The notes: generated from the sequence alone by a model not told the origin. A stretch of 64,000 nucleotides of DNA from Candidatus Heimdallarchaeota archaeon LC_2 (GCA_001940725.1 MDVR01000007.1:1-64000), one strand, 5' to 3'. Numbered from the stretch's first letter, positions 44,982 to 55,081 are shown. Numbers and translations are program-made.

Positions 44982-47365
44982 TAATTATGGGTATCTTAAG
45001 AAAAAAACTTTTTCGAGATTTAAGATACAATAAAGGTCGAACATTTTCAATAATTTTCATTGTGGCAATCTCTACGGCCCTTTATGGTGGGTTGAATTTA
45101 GCTTATGTCAATATTCAAGATACTTTTGAATCAAATGAAGAAAAAACTCATATTGAATCAGTTCGATTTTTATTGGAAAATTACACAGATCCTAATTTAA
45201 TCAATTTGGACGGAATTTCATCTGTACAATACTGGGATTACCGTTTAGCAGAAGTGACAAGCCTTCAAATCCCGAATGATGATAATATTTATACAGCTGT
45301 CCTATTTGGTGTTCCCTGGAGACAAGGAGAGACCCAACCCCGAGTAAACGGTTTTATTAAAAACGAAGGGGATTACTTCCAATCTGCTGATTCATCAAAT
45401 GTTATGTTGTCAGAAACTTTTATGAAACTAAATAAGCTTGAATTAAATGATATAATTCAGTTACCAGCAATTAATCAAGAGTTAACAATTAGTGCAAAAA
45501 TATTCAGTCCAGAATATGTTTACAATGTAAATCCCAGCAGTGGGTTACCTGATGTAAGTGGATTAGCTGCGGGTTGGTTAACATTAGAGCATGCACAAAT
45601 TATTTTCGATCGACCAAATCAGATTAATGAGGTTGTGGTAAGATTTACTGATGATGTTCAGAAAGATGATGTAGAAAGGAAAAATGCAATTAATGCTGTG
45701 AAAACAGAACTTCAGAAGATTACAACATTTGTGAGCTATGTTGAATTGAGTGACGAGGCAGAACAGCAAATGAAAAACGCAGATGTCGATGCCTTAGATG
45801 AAATGGCGAGACTATTTGGAATGGTTGTGCTTCTATTAGCATTATTCGCCATCTATGATAATATTTCAAAATTAATTGCATCACAAAGAAATTACATTGG
45901 CACAATGAGAGCATTAGGTGGTTCTAAATTAACAGTAACTCTTCATTATACAATGATGGGTACATTGCTTGGATCAGTCGGAGTAATTGTTGGAGTTCCT
46001 TTTGGATGGGGGTTATCAAATCTTATGACTATTGAATATGCGCATCTGTTAGGAATTCCAGAACCTTCAACAGGTTTTATTTTATCTGCTTTCTATGAAG
46101 CAATAATAATTGTATTTGGGCTGAGTTTGGCCATTTCATTGTTAAGTTCTCTCAGTGCTAGCAGAATTGAACCAAGAGAAGCCATGTCCTCTGCGTATAT
46201 TGGTCAGATATATGATTCAAAACCTATGTTGGAAAAATTATTCACGAAAATACCTGGAATGAATTCACCTTCCTCAATTATACCCCTTAGAGGATTATTC
46301 CGGAATAGAAAAAAAACACTAATAACAATTTTTACTTATTCTGTTTCCCTTTTACTGATCATCTCAGCATTTGGATTCATGAATTCTTTCAGTTCTGGAA
46401 TCGAGACTCATTATGATGAGAATGAAAAATACGATCTACAAATTTATTTTGCTCCTGGAAGTTCAGTAGACCCAATTGAACTACAGGCATCAATGTCGAA
46501 TATTAATGGTATTGATGTATATGAAGGATTCATCTTTGCAGAGGTTGAAGCTTCAAAGAATGATATAAGTAAAAATGTAGCATTATATGGATTTAGTCCG
46601 GATTCAGAATTACGTAGTATAAATTTTGATAAAGGTAATTTCGAAGGGTTGGTATTGGGAACTTCTATTGCAAGCCATTTGAAAGCAGGATATGGTCAAG
46701 ATGTTGATATATTTGGAGAGATTTTTCCAGTTACTGGTATATCATCAGAATTAATTTCTGAAAGTGCATTTCTTCCAATTAGTCAAATGCAATCAATGTT
46801 TAATTTAGGTGCTAATATCACTGGGATTATTTTAACAATAGAAGACGGAACTGAAGAAAATGAGGTGAAAACAGCTTTATTAGAATCTGATTTACCCGTT
46901 GGATTAATAATATCCATTGAAGAAGTAAAAACTTCACTGGCTACCCTAATACAGGGATTAATGGCAATGATTGGAGTCATGGTTTTCATAGGATTTATTA
47001 CAGTAGCATTGTTTAGCTTCAACACAGTGGTCCTTGATGCTATGACTCGAGAGAATGAATTTATCAATCTCAGATCCCTTGGAGGAGGAAAAAGAAAGGT
47101 AACCAAAGTAATTATGGTACAAGGTATAATTATTTCAACAGTTGGTGGTATCATATCAATCCCCCTTGGCTATTATGTGACAGATTGGTTAATCAAAGGA
47201 ATGGTAGGAGATCTTATGACATTACCAACTGTTATTTATCCTGCAAGTTATGCAGTCGGAATTATTTCTGCTTTTGTAGCCTCATTTTTCGGAATTTGGG
47301 CAGCTGTACGACATATTATGAAGATAAATATGGTCGATGCACTAAGAACAAGAGTTAGTAATTGA
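44978..47365 (+). CDS. ABC transporter permease with two FtsX-type domains
   Basis: The 795-residue protein has an N-terminal membrane helix (about 20-42), a large outer domain, three helices (about 276-300, 325-352, 370-395) of a first FtsX unit, then another helix near 450, a second outer domain, and a last set of three helices (about 655-680, 705-730, 755-785). This is the double-FtsX layout of MacB-type transporters fused in one chain. It works with the ATPase encoded just upstream. Substrate unknown; drug, peptide or lipid export is possible. Confidence 0.88.
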   Translation: MIIMGILRKKLFRDLRYNKGRTFSIIFIVAISTALYGGLNLAYVNIQDTFESNEEKTHIESVRFLLENYTDPNLINLDGISSVQYWDYRLAEVTSLQIPNDDNIYTAVLFGVPWRQGETQPRVNGFIKNEGDYFQSADSSNVMLSETFMKLNKLELNDIIQLPAINQELTISAKIFSPEYVYNVNPSSGLPDVSGLAAGWLTLEHAQIIFDRPNQINEVVVRFTDDVQKDDVERKNAINAVKTELQKITTFVSYVELSDEAEQQMKNADVDALDEMARLFGMVVLLLALFAIYDNISKLIASQRNYIGTMRALGGSKLTVTLHYTMMGTLLGSVGVIVGVPFGWGLSNLMTIEYAHLLGIPEPSTGFILSAFYEAIIIVFGLSLAISLLSSLSASRIEPREAMSSAYIGQIYDSKPMLEKLFTKIPGMNSPSSIIPLRGLFRNRKKTLITIFTYSVSLLLIISAFGFMNSFSSGIETHYDENEKYDLQIYFAPGSSVDPIELQASMSNINGIDVYEGFIFAEVEASKNDISKNVALYGFSPDSELRSINFDKGNFEGLVLGTSIASHLKAGYGQDVDIFGEIFPVTGISSELISESAFLPISQMQSMFNLGANITGIILTIEDGTEENEVKTALLESDLPVGLIISIEEVKTSLATLIQGLMAMIGVMVFIGFITVALFSFNTVVLDAMTRENEFINLRSLGGGKRKVTKVIMVQGIIISTVGGIISIPLGYYVTDWLIKGMVGDLMTLPTVIYPASYAVGIISAFVASFFGIWAAVRHIMKINMVDALRTRVSN

Positions 47366-47536
47366 GACAATATTTAAGATAAAATAATCATAAATTTCTT
47401 ACCTTAACACCTTTAATTAACGTACTTAAATTACTGAAATTTAATTTCTAAATCAGAATATATCTAATTCTAATAAATTCAAAATTATGTTATTATTAAG
47501 CAATAATAAAATAGTCCGAAACAAGTTTACAGTAAG

Positions 47537-49294
47537 ATGAAATGGTTTTCCCTTCAACAATTCATTTTAATCTTATTATTAACCAGTACTTTTGTTACCG
47601 CTCAAGTATCTCAACCTGTTGAGACATTTGGTGTTAATGTTGGGGATACATATAATTATGTGATATCCCGCAAGTTAGGAATAGATGGACCTGTTTTTAC
47701 CGATGGTTATGAAGAGTTAAATCTGGAGAATGGAGATACATTTAATTTAACCATACTTAATACATCCCCAAGTCTTGCTGGTACAATAAATTTGGAATTA
47801 TGGAACCAAGAGGCAAATGTAACTTATGAAAATAATATTGCATTTTTCGATTTCATTGTATTTGTTGACTGGGAGTACACAGTTTCAGTTTTAGAAAGTT
47901 TTAATTTAGAATATTACATAGATAAAGAAACGATTCATTTTACATTTTTTATTGAAGGTGAGAATGGGGAAGCTACCTACTTTGAATACGCGTATATTTT
48001 AGATACAGGTGTATTATTTCACAAACTTGAATATACTGCACCTGTTAATAATTTTCAGAATCCATCAAAAATATTGCAAATTGATTTGGGTGATACTGCA
48101 ATACCTCGACCTAATATTGATAATATTGGCTTCGAAGTAGGTGATTATTATATATATGATATTATCCAAATTCAAGGATTTGAAACCCAACCAGTATTCC
48201 AAGGTAAAAATGGCACATTAATAATTAATAGTGGAGACCGATTTGTCGTCTCGCCTTTATCTTCAAACCCGAATTCAGTTAATTCAATTCCTCTGAGTTT
48301 TCAATCCACTGAGAGTGGTATTGAATATGATAACAAGTTGGATTTTCAAAGTTCTTTCAATAATCCTTCATTCTTTGTGTATACAGATTGGGATTACATC
48401 GAAAATATTGTTAAAATATTAGATTCAAATAGTAATGATGTTAGAACATTTGATTATTCAATCACTTCAACGAAATTTATTTACAAAGAATCTTTTGTAA
48501 GTGCTGATAGCTATTATGCACTAGAATTGCATTATGATCTAAATAATGGTGTTTTACTTTATGAATCCCTAGTTCTTGAAAATTTCCTGAATATATCCTT
48601 CGGCATAATTGAATTTGAATTAAATAACCTAGAAAACATAAATCAAGATAAATTGTCAATTGATTTAGATTTCAGTTATAATTACATACTGATCAAATAC
48701 GAATCAGCTGACTTAAGTCCATTTTTCAGTTCTGATGATGGTAATCTGTGGCTATTTAGTGGAGATACTTTTTCTATTTCTCCAATTACATCTCCTGAAA
48801 ATAATAGTGAAATTGATGTTTATGTTGAAGCGGATGGTGATATAATTATGTCAATTAATGATTTGGACTCACTTGGTTCATATTTTATCTATACCGATTG
48901 GGATTACTGGAATGATCTAATTTTAATTTTAGATGAATTTTCACCACCTGAAATCAGTTATCAGCTAATAAGAGCAAATGCAGAAGTGGAATATACGCAA
49001 ACGGTGGATATCGCAAATTTACAAATTGTTGAAACTATGATTTATGATGAAACATCAGGAGTATTGAATTATTATTCTCTTGAAATTAGAGAAACTAGCC
49101 CAACAGGGGGATTAATATCTACATCGATTGAATTAGAATTAAAGAGTATTACTCTTCAAACACTAGCTCAACAACCTGAACAACAATCCAATGGGGAAGA
49201 CGGTTTAATCCAATTATTACCATTTGTACTATTATCAGGCATGATTGCGATCTTAGTAATTCAACAAAGAAAATCAAGTAGATTTTCGTCTTAA
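47537..49294 (+). CDS. Anchored surface protein with three tandem repeats
   Basis: The 585-residue protein has a signal peptide (about 1-22) and three copies of a roughly 185-residue beta-rich domain. Each copy opens like FGVNVGDTYNYVIS, then ENGDTFNLTI or SGDRFVVSPL or SGDTFSISPI, then VDWEYTVSVL or TDWDYIENIV or TDWDYWNDLI. A C-terminal helix (LLPFVLLSGMIAILVI) with a basic tail anchors it. No family is recognised. The repeat design suggests a structural or adhesive surface role. It follows the TetR/ABC operon on the same strand after 171 bases. Confidence 0.65.
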   Translation: MKWFSLQQFILILLLTSTFVTAQVSQPVETFGVNVGDTYNYVISRKLGIDGPVFTDGYEELNLENGDTFNLTILNTSPSLAGTINLELWNQEANVTYENNIAFFDFIVFVDWEYTVSVLESFNLEYYIDKETIHFTFFIEGENGEATYFEYAYILDTGVLFHKLEYTAPVNNFQNPSKILQIDLGDTAIPRPNIDNIGFEVGDYYIYDIIQIQGFETQPVFQGKNGTLIINSGDRFVVSPLSSNPNSVNSIPLSFQSTESGIEYDNKLDFQSSFNNPSFFVYTDWDYIENIVKILDSNSNDVRTFDYSITSTKFIYKESFVSADSYYALELHYDLNNGVLLYESLVLENFLNISFGIIEFELNNLENINQDKLSIDLDFSYNYILIKYESADLSPFFSSDDGNLWLFSGDTFSISPITSPENNSEIDVYVEADGDIIMSINDLDSLGSYFIYTDWDYWNDLILILDEFSPPEISYQLIRANAEVEYTQTVDIANLQIVETMIYDETSGVLNYYSLEIRETSPTGGLISTSIELELKSITLQTLAQQPEQQSNGEDGLIQLLPFVLLSGMIAILVIQQRKSSRFSS

Positions 49295-49309
49295 TATTAA
49301 TCTTACTTG

Positions 49310-49663
49310 TTAAGAATGAGCATTGTAATTTCTTATCAGAGCGATAACAACATCAGAAATTGATACTGAACCTACTCCTCTACTTGTAGCATCAGTAGCT
49401 CTTAAATATTTCACTTTGTAATCTGCTAATCTTTGGTGAATATCTAAAACTACAACTATGGTCTTGGGCCCTTGTTTTGGTGTTTTTTCTTCACTTTTCA
49501 GAGCCATTTGCTCAGATATATCGGGAGGAGCTTCAAGCCCCTCAAACAATAAATTAAACACATCCGAATAATTCCTCATTCCCTTATCAAATTTTAAATT
49601 CCTCAAATCTCGCCATGCTAGATGAGATAAACGGATGTTCTTCATAGGATTCTTTTCTGACAT
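49310..49663 (-). CDS. Protein with two ribbon-helix-helix-like segments
   Basis: The 117-residue basic protein has one ribbon-helix-helix-like stretch near the N-terminus (IRLSHLAWRDLRNLKFDKG then NYSDVFNLLFEG) and a second at the C-terminus (TIVVVLDIHQRLADYKVKYLR then SISDVVIALIRNY), joined by a charged linker. RHH proteins bind DNA as dimers; one chain with two units may form a pseudo-dimer. No toxin gene is adjacent, so a toxin-antitoxin role has no support here. Confidence 0.55.
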   Translation of the reverse strand: MSEKNPMKNIRLSHLAWRDLRNLKFDKGMRNYSDVFNLLFEGLEAPPDISEQMALKSEEKTPKQGPKTIVVVLDIHQRLADYKVKYLRATDATSRGVGSVSISDVVIALIRNYNAHS

Positions 49664-49925
49664 GTATAATCCATGTTTGTATGTTAGTATGTTATTAAAT
49701 ATTCTTGCATAAATTGTTAAATAAATGTCAAATGATCTCTAAATTCATTTTCTGCTATGCAGTATAAATAATTGAAAAGACCGCTATCCAAAATTTAAAT
49801 AAAATTACTATGGTGATTTGACCCTTTTGGAACCCTCAAAATTTTTGCTATGAGACAATTTTACAAATAATATCTTTTATTCAATAAAGTTTTTTTAAGC
49901 TATCGCAAATGAACCCTTGTTCTAA

Positions 49926-50924
49926 ATGGAACCTACAGAGATTATACTGGGATTACTGAAAAAAGTCGATCGAGAGAATTTAATGGATGAAATCTACGAT
50001 TCTACTTTGACTAGATTTCAAGAGAAAAATTTAATTTCCTTGGATCTCGGATCGCTAGAATTGATTTCACTCCCTGAAGATTTATTTGATGGATTAGACA
50101 CAATTGAGGAAATCTATCTAATAAATAATAAATTAACAACTCTCCCACAAAAAATATTCAGACAGTTAAATGACTTAAAATCAATTGATTTATCTGATAA
50201 TGAACTCGAAGAATTACCCGACGGTATTTTTAGTAATAATCCCAATCTGAAAGTCCTTGATTTGGAAGGTAACAACTTGACTAGATTACCATCTGAAATC
50301 CGAATAATGAAAAATTTATTAGAATTAGATTTATCCTCAAATAATTTTGAAGATCTAAATGTAGATCAATTTGAAAATATGACAAAGCTTCAATTGCTGG
50401 ATCTTGATGATAATCAAGTATCAAATCTTCACGATAATTTATTTGATAATTTATTAAATTTAAAAGTTTTAAATATTTACAACAATCGTGTTACAGAAGT
50501 TAATCATTATTTATTTCATAAACTAATAAATTTAGAAATTTTATCGTTATCAAAAAATTTAATCAAGAACCTTTCCGAAGATAATTTTAAGCATTTGAAG
50601 AACTTAACTTATCTAGGAATTGGGGGTAATTATCTCACTTCACTTCCAAATAATGTGTTTGATAATTTATCAAACTTAGAGACATTGTCATTATCATATA
50701 ATAAAATTCAAACTTTAGAAGAAAATGTGTTTAACAATCTAGGTAATTTAACAAGGATAGATCTTGTTGATAATAATTTAACGAAAATTCCTTCATCGAT
50801 TAAAAATTTGGACAAATTAACTGTTTTAAATCTAGAGGGAAATCCTTTACCAGAGAAGCTTGCAAATAATTTTGAAACGATAGACCAAGTGAAAGGGATT
50901 TACGGATATATTAAATCGGAATAG
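49926..50924 (+). CDS. Leucine-rich-repeat protein
   Basis: The 332-residue protein has about eleven LRRs of 23-24 residues, with the LxxLxLxxNxLxxLP pattern, from about residue 39 to 305. The C-terminal cap, LEGNPLPEKLANNFETIDQVKGIYGYI, resembles the end of LRR regions that precede Roc GTPase domains, but no GTPase follows. There is no signal peptide or membrane helix, so it is probably cytosolic and binds protein partners. LRR proteins of this kind are frequent in eukaryotes and in some Asgard genomes. Its 3' end overlaps the convergent RidA gene by 14 bases. Confidence 0.88.
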   Translation: MEPTEIILGLLKKVDRENLMDEIYDSTLTRFQEKNLISLDLGSLELISLPEDLFDGLDTIEEIYLINNKLTTLPQKIFRQLNDLKSIDLSDNELEELPDGIFSNNPNLKVLDLEGNNLTRLPSEIRIMKNLLELDLSSNNFEDLNVDQFENMTKLQLLDLDDNQVSNLHDNLFDNLLNLKVLNIYNNRVTEVNHYLFHKLINLEILSLSKNLIKNLSEDNFKHLKNLTYLGIGGNYLTSLPNNVFDNLSNLETLSLSYNKIQTLEENVFNNLGNLTRIDLVDNNLTKIPSSIKNLDKLTVLNLEGNPLPEKLANNFETIDQVKGIYGYIKSE

Positions 50925-51291
50925 CAATTATTGCTTCAATTTCAACGCGAGCTCCTATCGCAAGATTTGATACTTCAACAGTACTTCTAGCTGGTGGATC
51001 ATTTACAAAGAATTTTGCATATGCTGTATTTATTTCTTTGAAATCAGCTATATCAGTTATGAAAATCGTAGTTTTCACAGTATTCGATAGAGAGGTCCCC
51101 GCGGCAACAGCAACTGCCTTCAAATTGTTCATTATTTGATTGACTTCTTCAGTGATAGAATCTTGTATTAATTCCTTATTGATATTTTGTCCAATTTGAC
51201 CAGCTGTAAATAAAAGATTACCAATAATTTTTCCTTGAGAAAAATGTCCTCCTGGCATTGGAGCGTGTGGTGTTGAAACAGTTTGTAACAT
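50911..51291 (-). CDS. RidA family protein (enamine/imine deaminase)
   Basis: The 126-residue protein fits RidA/YjgF: it opens with a GHFSQGKIIGNLLFTAGQIG block, has a long helix with TEEVNQIMNNLKAV, and closes with PPARSTVEVSNLAIGARVEIEAIIAIP. The conserved Arg in PPARST is the imine-binding residue. These proteins hydrolyse reactive 2-aminoacrylate and related enamines formed by PLP enzymes, which fits the aminotransferases of this window. Confidence 0.92.
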   Translation of the reverse strand: MLQTVSTPHAPMPGGHFSQGKIIGNLLFTAGQIGQNINKELIQDSITEEVNQIMNNLKAVAVAAGTSLSNTVKTTIFITDIADFKEINTAYAKFFVNDPPARSTVEVSNLAIGARVEIEAIIAIPI

Positions 51292-51358
51292 GTATTTTGA
51301 TTTATTCTATTAATAAATAAATTTTAAGATTAAAGCACTTATTTTACTTATCAATTTA

Positions 51359-51958
51359 TTAACGATCTAGTTCTAATTTTCTTTGAGCAATAGTAGCGTG
51401 ACGTCGTACATCTCCACTTATATCATTTTTTGCTGCATTTACGATTACTTCATAACTATCCTGAAACCCTAAAATACCTATAGCTTCAGCTGCATCCGCA
51501 CGAACTCCAGGATCTAAATCTGTTTCTAATGTCGAGGTCAAAATTGGACCTGCTTTGATTGATCCAATCATTCCCAATGAATGTGCAAAATGTCTCCTAG
51601 CACCAGCATCTCGATCTTTATCAATAAATTCAATTAGCAAATTCTCAATTTCTTCATGATCCAAATCCAAATTTGCCAATGCTGAAGCTGCAAATCCCCT
51701 TACCCATTCAGACCCATCTTCTTTTAATGAAATTATCAAATCGTTCTTAGCACGACGCATTTTTAATTCACCCAAAGCAAATGCAGAATTCATTCTAACC
51801 GAAGGTTCAGGATCATTTTTCAGTGCATCAATTAAAGGTTCCAGATATTTCGACTCCTTACGAGCACCAATATCCAATGCTGCTTGAGAACGACGAACAT
51901 AATCTCCAGATCGATCTAATAGGATTTCTATCAGGTCCTTTTTCTTTCTTCGAAACAT
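51359..51958 (-). CDS. HEAT/PBS-lyase-like repeat protein
   Basis: The 199-residue protein is a run of about six helical repeats of 30-31 residues, with units such as LEPLIDALKNDPEPSVRMNSAFALGEL and GPILTSTLETDLDPGVRADAAEAIGIL. These are HEAT repeats of the PBS-lyase subtype. They bind proteins. No catalytic part is present. The gene is convergent with none; the AOR operon starts to its right, divergently. Confidence 0.82.
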   Translation of the reverse strand: MFRRKKKDLIEILLDRSGDYVRRSQAALDIGARKESKYLEPLIDALKNDPEPSVRMNSAFALGELKMRRAKNDLIISLKEDGSEWVRGFAASALANLDLDHEEIENLLIEFIDKDRDAGARRHFAHSLGMIGSIKAGPILTSTLETDLDPGVRADAAEAIGILGFQDSYEVIVNAAKNDISGDVRRHATIAQRKLELDR

Positions 51959-52121
51959 TACAAATCATCTTTTCAAATCATTAATAATAAATTAAAGGAT
52001 AATTACAAATGAAGATATCAAGTGTAATTATTAAATAAATTCTGAATTTCAAACACTTTTTCTAATTTCATTTTCGCCAAGAATTCTCTTCATTCAATGC
52101 CTTTTTGTTTAGTCTTTCACA

Positions 52122-53996
52122 ATGCAAAATATGAACCATGGCAACTATGGAAAATTATTAGATGTAAATCTTAGTTCTGGAGAGATCAAAGATTATGAAA
52201 TACCAAAAGATTATTTACAAAATTTTCTTGGAGGAAAGGGTCTAGCTGCACGATTATTATGGGATTTATTACCAGCTGATGGTTCCGCAGATCCCTTAGG
52301 TCCGGAAAATCCTTTGATATTCCTAACAGGCCCATTGGTGGGTTTAAATGTTATGGGTTCAGCTCGATATGTGGTAATGACTAAATCACCTCTATCCAAA
52401 TTTGTAGCTGAAGCCTATGGCGGAGGTTTTTTCCCTTATGCATTGAAATCTACCGGATATGATGGAATAATTTTTAGAGGGAAAAGTGTAAAACCAGTGT
52501 ATTTGAATTTAGTCGATGAGAAAAAAGAATTAGTTGATGCATCAGATTTATGGGGTAAAGGAGTTTTTGAGGTTCATGATGGTTTTGTTAGTGAATATGG
52601 AAAGAATTTACGAACTGCAATAATTGGACCCGCGGGTGAAAATAAAGTAAGATATGCGGCAATTATTAACGATAGAAACCGTGCTGCTGCTAGAGGAGGA
52701 GTTGGTGCCGTAATGGGATCAAAAAATCTTAAAGCAATAATTGCCAAAGGAAAATTAAAACCAAATATTGCAGATAATGAAACATTCAAAGAAGCCAATG
52801 AGACTTACAGACATGGACTCGTAAAAGAGATGAAGATAAAAGATACTTTTGGAGTTTATGGCACCTCAGGAGGGGTTGGATACCTCAATAAAACCAACAC
52901 GTTGCCAACTAAAAATTTCAGTAAAGGCCAATTTGAAGGTCATGAAACACTCACAGGAAAATATATGGAAGAAAGTGGTCTTCTTGTAGGTAGAGATACA
53001 TGTTCAGCATGCTCAACATTTTGCAAAAGAAAAATCGAGGGAGAATTCAAAGGACAAAAATTAACTCAAGATGGTTCTTCACTAGAGTATGAAACCATTG
53101 CTGCATTCGGATCAATGATCTTGAATAGTGATTTAAGATTGAATGGACTCGCAAATCAACTTTGCAACGACCTAGGCCTTGATACAATTTCTACAGGAGG
53201 TTCTTTAGCATTTGCAATGGAAGCAAATGAAAATGGTCATGGAGAGAAGTTAGGTGTGAACTTAGAATGGAATAATGCAGATCAAGTAATTGAAGCCATC
53301 AATAAAATTTCATATCGTGAGGATTATGGGGATACACTTGCAGAAGGAGTTATGCGAATGGCTGAAAAAATTGATGACCAATCCTACGCAATCCATACTA
53401 AGGGAATGGAAATTGCATATCATGAACCAAGAGGCAAAGTTGGATTAGGATTATCATATGCAGTGTCACCAAGAGGTGGTAGTCATATGGAAGGATTTCA
53501 CGATACAATGTTTATGAGAGAAAATGCAAGTCCAAAACTCGGTGCAATTCAAGCAATGAGTAGATTTGATCATATGAACAAAGCTCCATTAGTTGTCACA
53601 ATAGAAAATGCAACGAGTTTTACAAATAGTTTGATAATGTGTGCTTTCGATGTTGCTAAAACTGGAAAATATTACAATTTGGATTATCTTAGTAAGTTAA
53701 CCCAAGCAGCAACTGGTTACAATATCGATCATAATGAAATGCTAAAAATTGGTGACCGAGCATATAATATGTTAAGAATGGTAGCGGTAAGAGAAGGGTG
53801 TACTTCAAATGATGATGATTTACCTGGGAGATTCAAAAATGAAACACTTGATTATGGTGAGGATGGTGAGAATGCAATAACCCAAGATAAACTCGACTAT
53901 ATGATTAAAGAATACTATGAATTCAGAAAATGGGACAATGATGGTAAACCATCTGACGAATTAATTGCAGAATTAAATCTACCAAATTGGAATTAA
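52122..53996 (+). CDS. Aldehyde:ferredoxin oxidoreductase (tungsten-pterin)
   Basis: The 624-residue enzyme oxidises aldehydes to carboxylic acids, reducing ferredoxin. The [4Fe-4S] ligands are Cys294, Cys297, Cys301 (CSACSTFC) and Cys507 (SLIMCAFD). Pterin-binding segments include FLGGKGLAARLLWD, AEAYGGGFFPYALKSTGYDG and NDRNRAAARGGVGAVMGSKNLKA. The length and motif order match the AOR/FOR/GOR family. It starts with ATG 52122 and is followed after only 4 bases by the dehydrogenase at 54001, so both are probably co-transcribed. Substrate range is not clear from sequence. Confidence 0.93.
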   Translation: MQNMNHGNYGKLLDVNLSSGEIKDYEIPKDYLQNFLGGKGLAARLLWDLLPADGSADPLGPENPLIFLTGPLVGLNVMGSARYVVMTKSPLSKFVAEAYGGGFFPYALKSTGYDGIIFRGKSVKPVYLNLVDEKKELVDASDLWGKGVFEVHDGFVSEYGKNLRTAIIGPAGENKVRYAAIINDRNRAAARGGVGAVMGSKNLKAIIAKGKLKPNIADNETFKEANETYRHGLVKEMKIKDTFGVYGTSGGVGYLNKTNTLPTKNFSKGQFEGHETLTGKYMEESGLLVGRDTCSACSTFCKRKIEGEFKGQKLTQDGSSLEYETIAAFGSMILNSDLRLNGLANQLCNDLGLDTISTGGSLAFAMEANENGHGEKLGVNLEWNNADQVIEAINKISYREDYGDTLAEGVMRMAEKIDDQSYAIHTKGMEIAYHEPRGKVGLGLSYAVSPRGGSHMEGFHDTMFMRENASPKLGAIQAMSRFDHMNKAPLVVTIENATSFTNSLIMCAFDVAKTGKYYNLDYLSKLTQAATGYNIDHNEMLKIGDRAYNMLRMVAVREGCTSNDDDLPGRFKNETLDYGEDGENAITQDKLDYMIKEYYEFRKWDNDGKPSDELIAELNLPNWN

Positions 53997-54000
53997 CAAA

Positions 54001-54969
54001 ATGAAAAATAATGTTGCCTATGGGATATCATGGATACCAGTCAGTTTAATTCAATCCTTTATGAAAAGTGAATGGAATTTTTTGGATTATACAAGACGAC
54101 AATTAACATATGAAGAGGTCAATCTCAAAAAACCTAAGGTAATAATCTCATTTAGAGCTCCACCTAATCAATTATTGGATACAGGGAATGTTAAGTGGGT
54201 AATCTCGCCGGGTGCTGGAATAGATAATATTTCATTGGATGAAATACGTAAAAATAAAATCACTCTAATTAATAATCACGCAAATTCATCAACTGTTGCA
54301 GAACAGGCTTGGGCTTTACTGCTCAATGCTGCAAAAAAAATAAACAAATATGATACAATTGTGAGATCACAAGGTCTATGGCCGGATCGGTCATCTCAGA
54401 TCAAAGATGTCAATACCGAGCTAAAAAATAAAACAATTGGAATACTCGGCTATGGTCCAATTGCACAAAAAATTGAAAAATATGCAAATGCATTTGCAAT
54501 GGAACATATTATTTTCAGAAGGAATCCAACTCAAACACAATTTCATTTTACAAAATTACTGGATGAAGCTGAAAATTTAGATGTTTTAATTCTTGCTTGT
54601 CCCTTAACACCTGAAACAAAGGAGATTATCTCAGAAGATATTATTGAGAATCTACCGGCCCATTGTATACTGGTGAATATTGCAAGGGGAGAATTGATCG
54701 ATGAAGAAGCTGTATTTGATGCGTTGAGAGAAGGTAAAATTCATTCCTATGCTTCAGATGTATGGAAAAATAGCCCAGTCATTAAAAATGAAAAAGGTAC
54801 AAAACCAATTGAATTAATTGAAGTTCCAAATCTTATTATAAGTCCACATCGAGCCTGGATTTCAAATGAATCACATATAAAAGTTGCAGAACAAATTGCT
54901 TTTGAATTAGATAGCATTGCAAAGGGCATCAAATCATCAAATATTGTCGATTTATCTCTTGAATATTAA
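54001..54969 (+). CDS. D-isomer-specific 2-hydroxyacid dehydrogenase
   Basis: The 322-residue protein has the NAD-binding domain with GILGYGPIAQKI near 150, the VNIARGELIDEEAV block with the substrate Arg, and a final SPHRAW with catalytic His. It reduces 2-oxo acids to D-2-hydroxy acids or the reverse. It starts 4 bases after the AOR stop. Together they could link aldehydes and 2-hydroxy acids, and D-2-hydroxy acids are the substrates, as CoA esters, of the dehydratase at 9.7 kb. That link is inferred. Confidence 0.9.
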   Translation: MKNNVAYGISWIPVSLIQSFMKSEWNFLDYTRRQLTYEEVNLKKPKVIISFRAPPNQLLDTGNVKWVISPGAGIDNISLDEIRKNKITLINNHANSSTVAEQAWALLLNAAKKINKYDTIVRSQGLWPDRSSQIKDVNTELKNKTIGILGYGPIAQKIEKYANAFAMEHIIFRRNPTQTQFHFTKLLDEAENLDVLILACPLTPETKEIISEDIIENLPAHCILVNIARGELIDEEAVFDALREGKIHSYASDVWKNSPVIKNEKGTKPIELIEVPNLIISPHRAWISNESHIKVAEQIAFELDSIAKGIKSSNIVDLSLEY

Positions 54970-55081
54970 TAATGGCTGGATCGATGATTATTGTGATAAA
55001 TAATTTGTTAGAAGAAAAAATTAAAATGTTCATCACCTTAATTATTAAGTTTTCAGAAATAGTAGAGGAGGATGATAAAAA

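Noticed and set aside
46783..47154. 123-codon antisense frame inside the ABC permease
   Set aside because: It is opposite the last FtsX unit, has no recognisable content and no start signal.
49310..49663. Toxin-antitoxin pair
   Set aside because: The only evidence is the RHH pattern; no PIN, MazF or RelE-like gene is adjacent.
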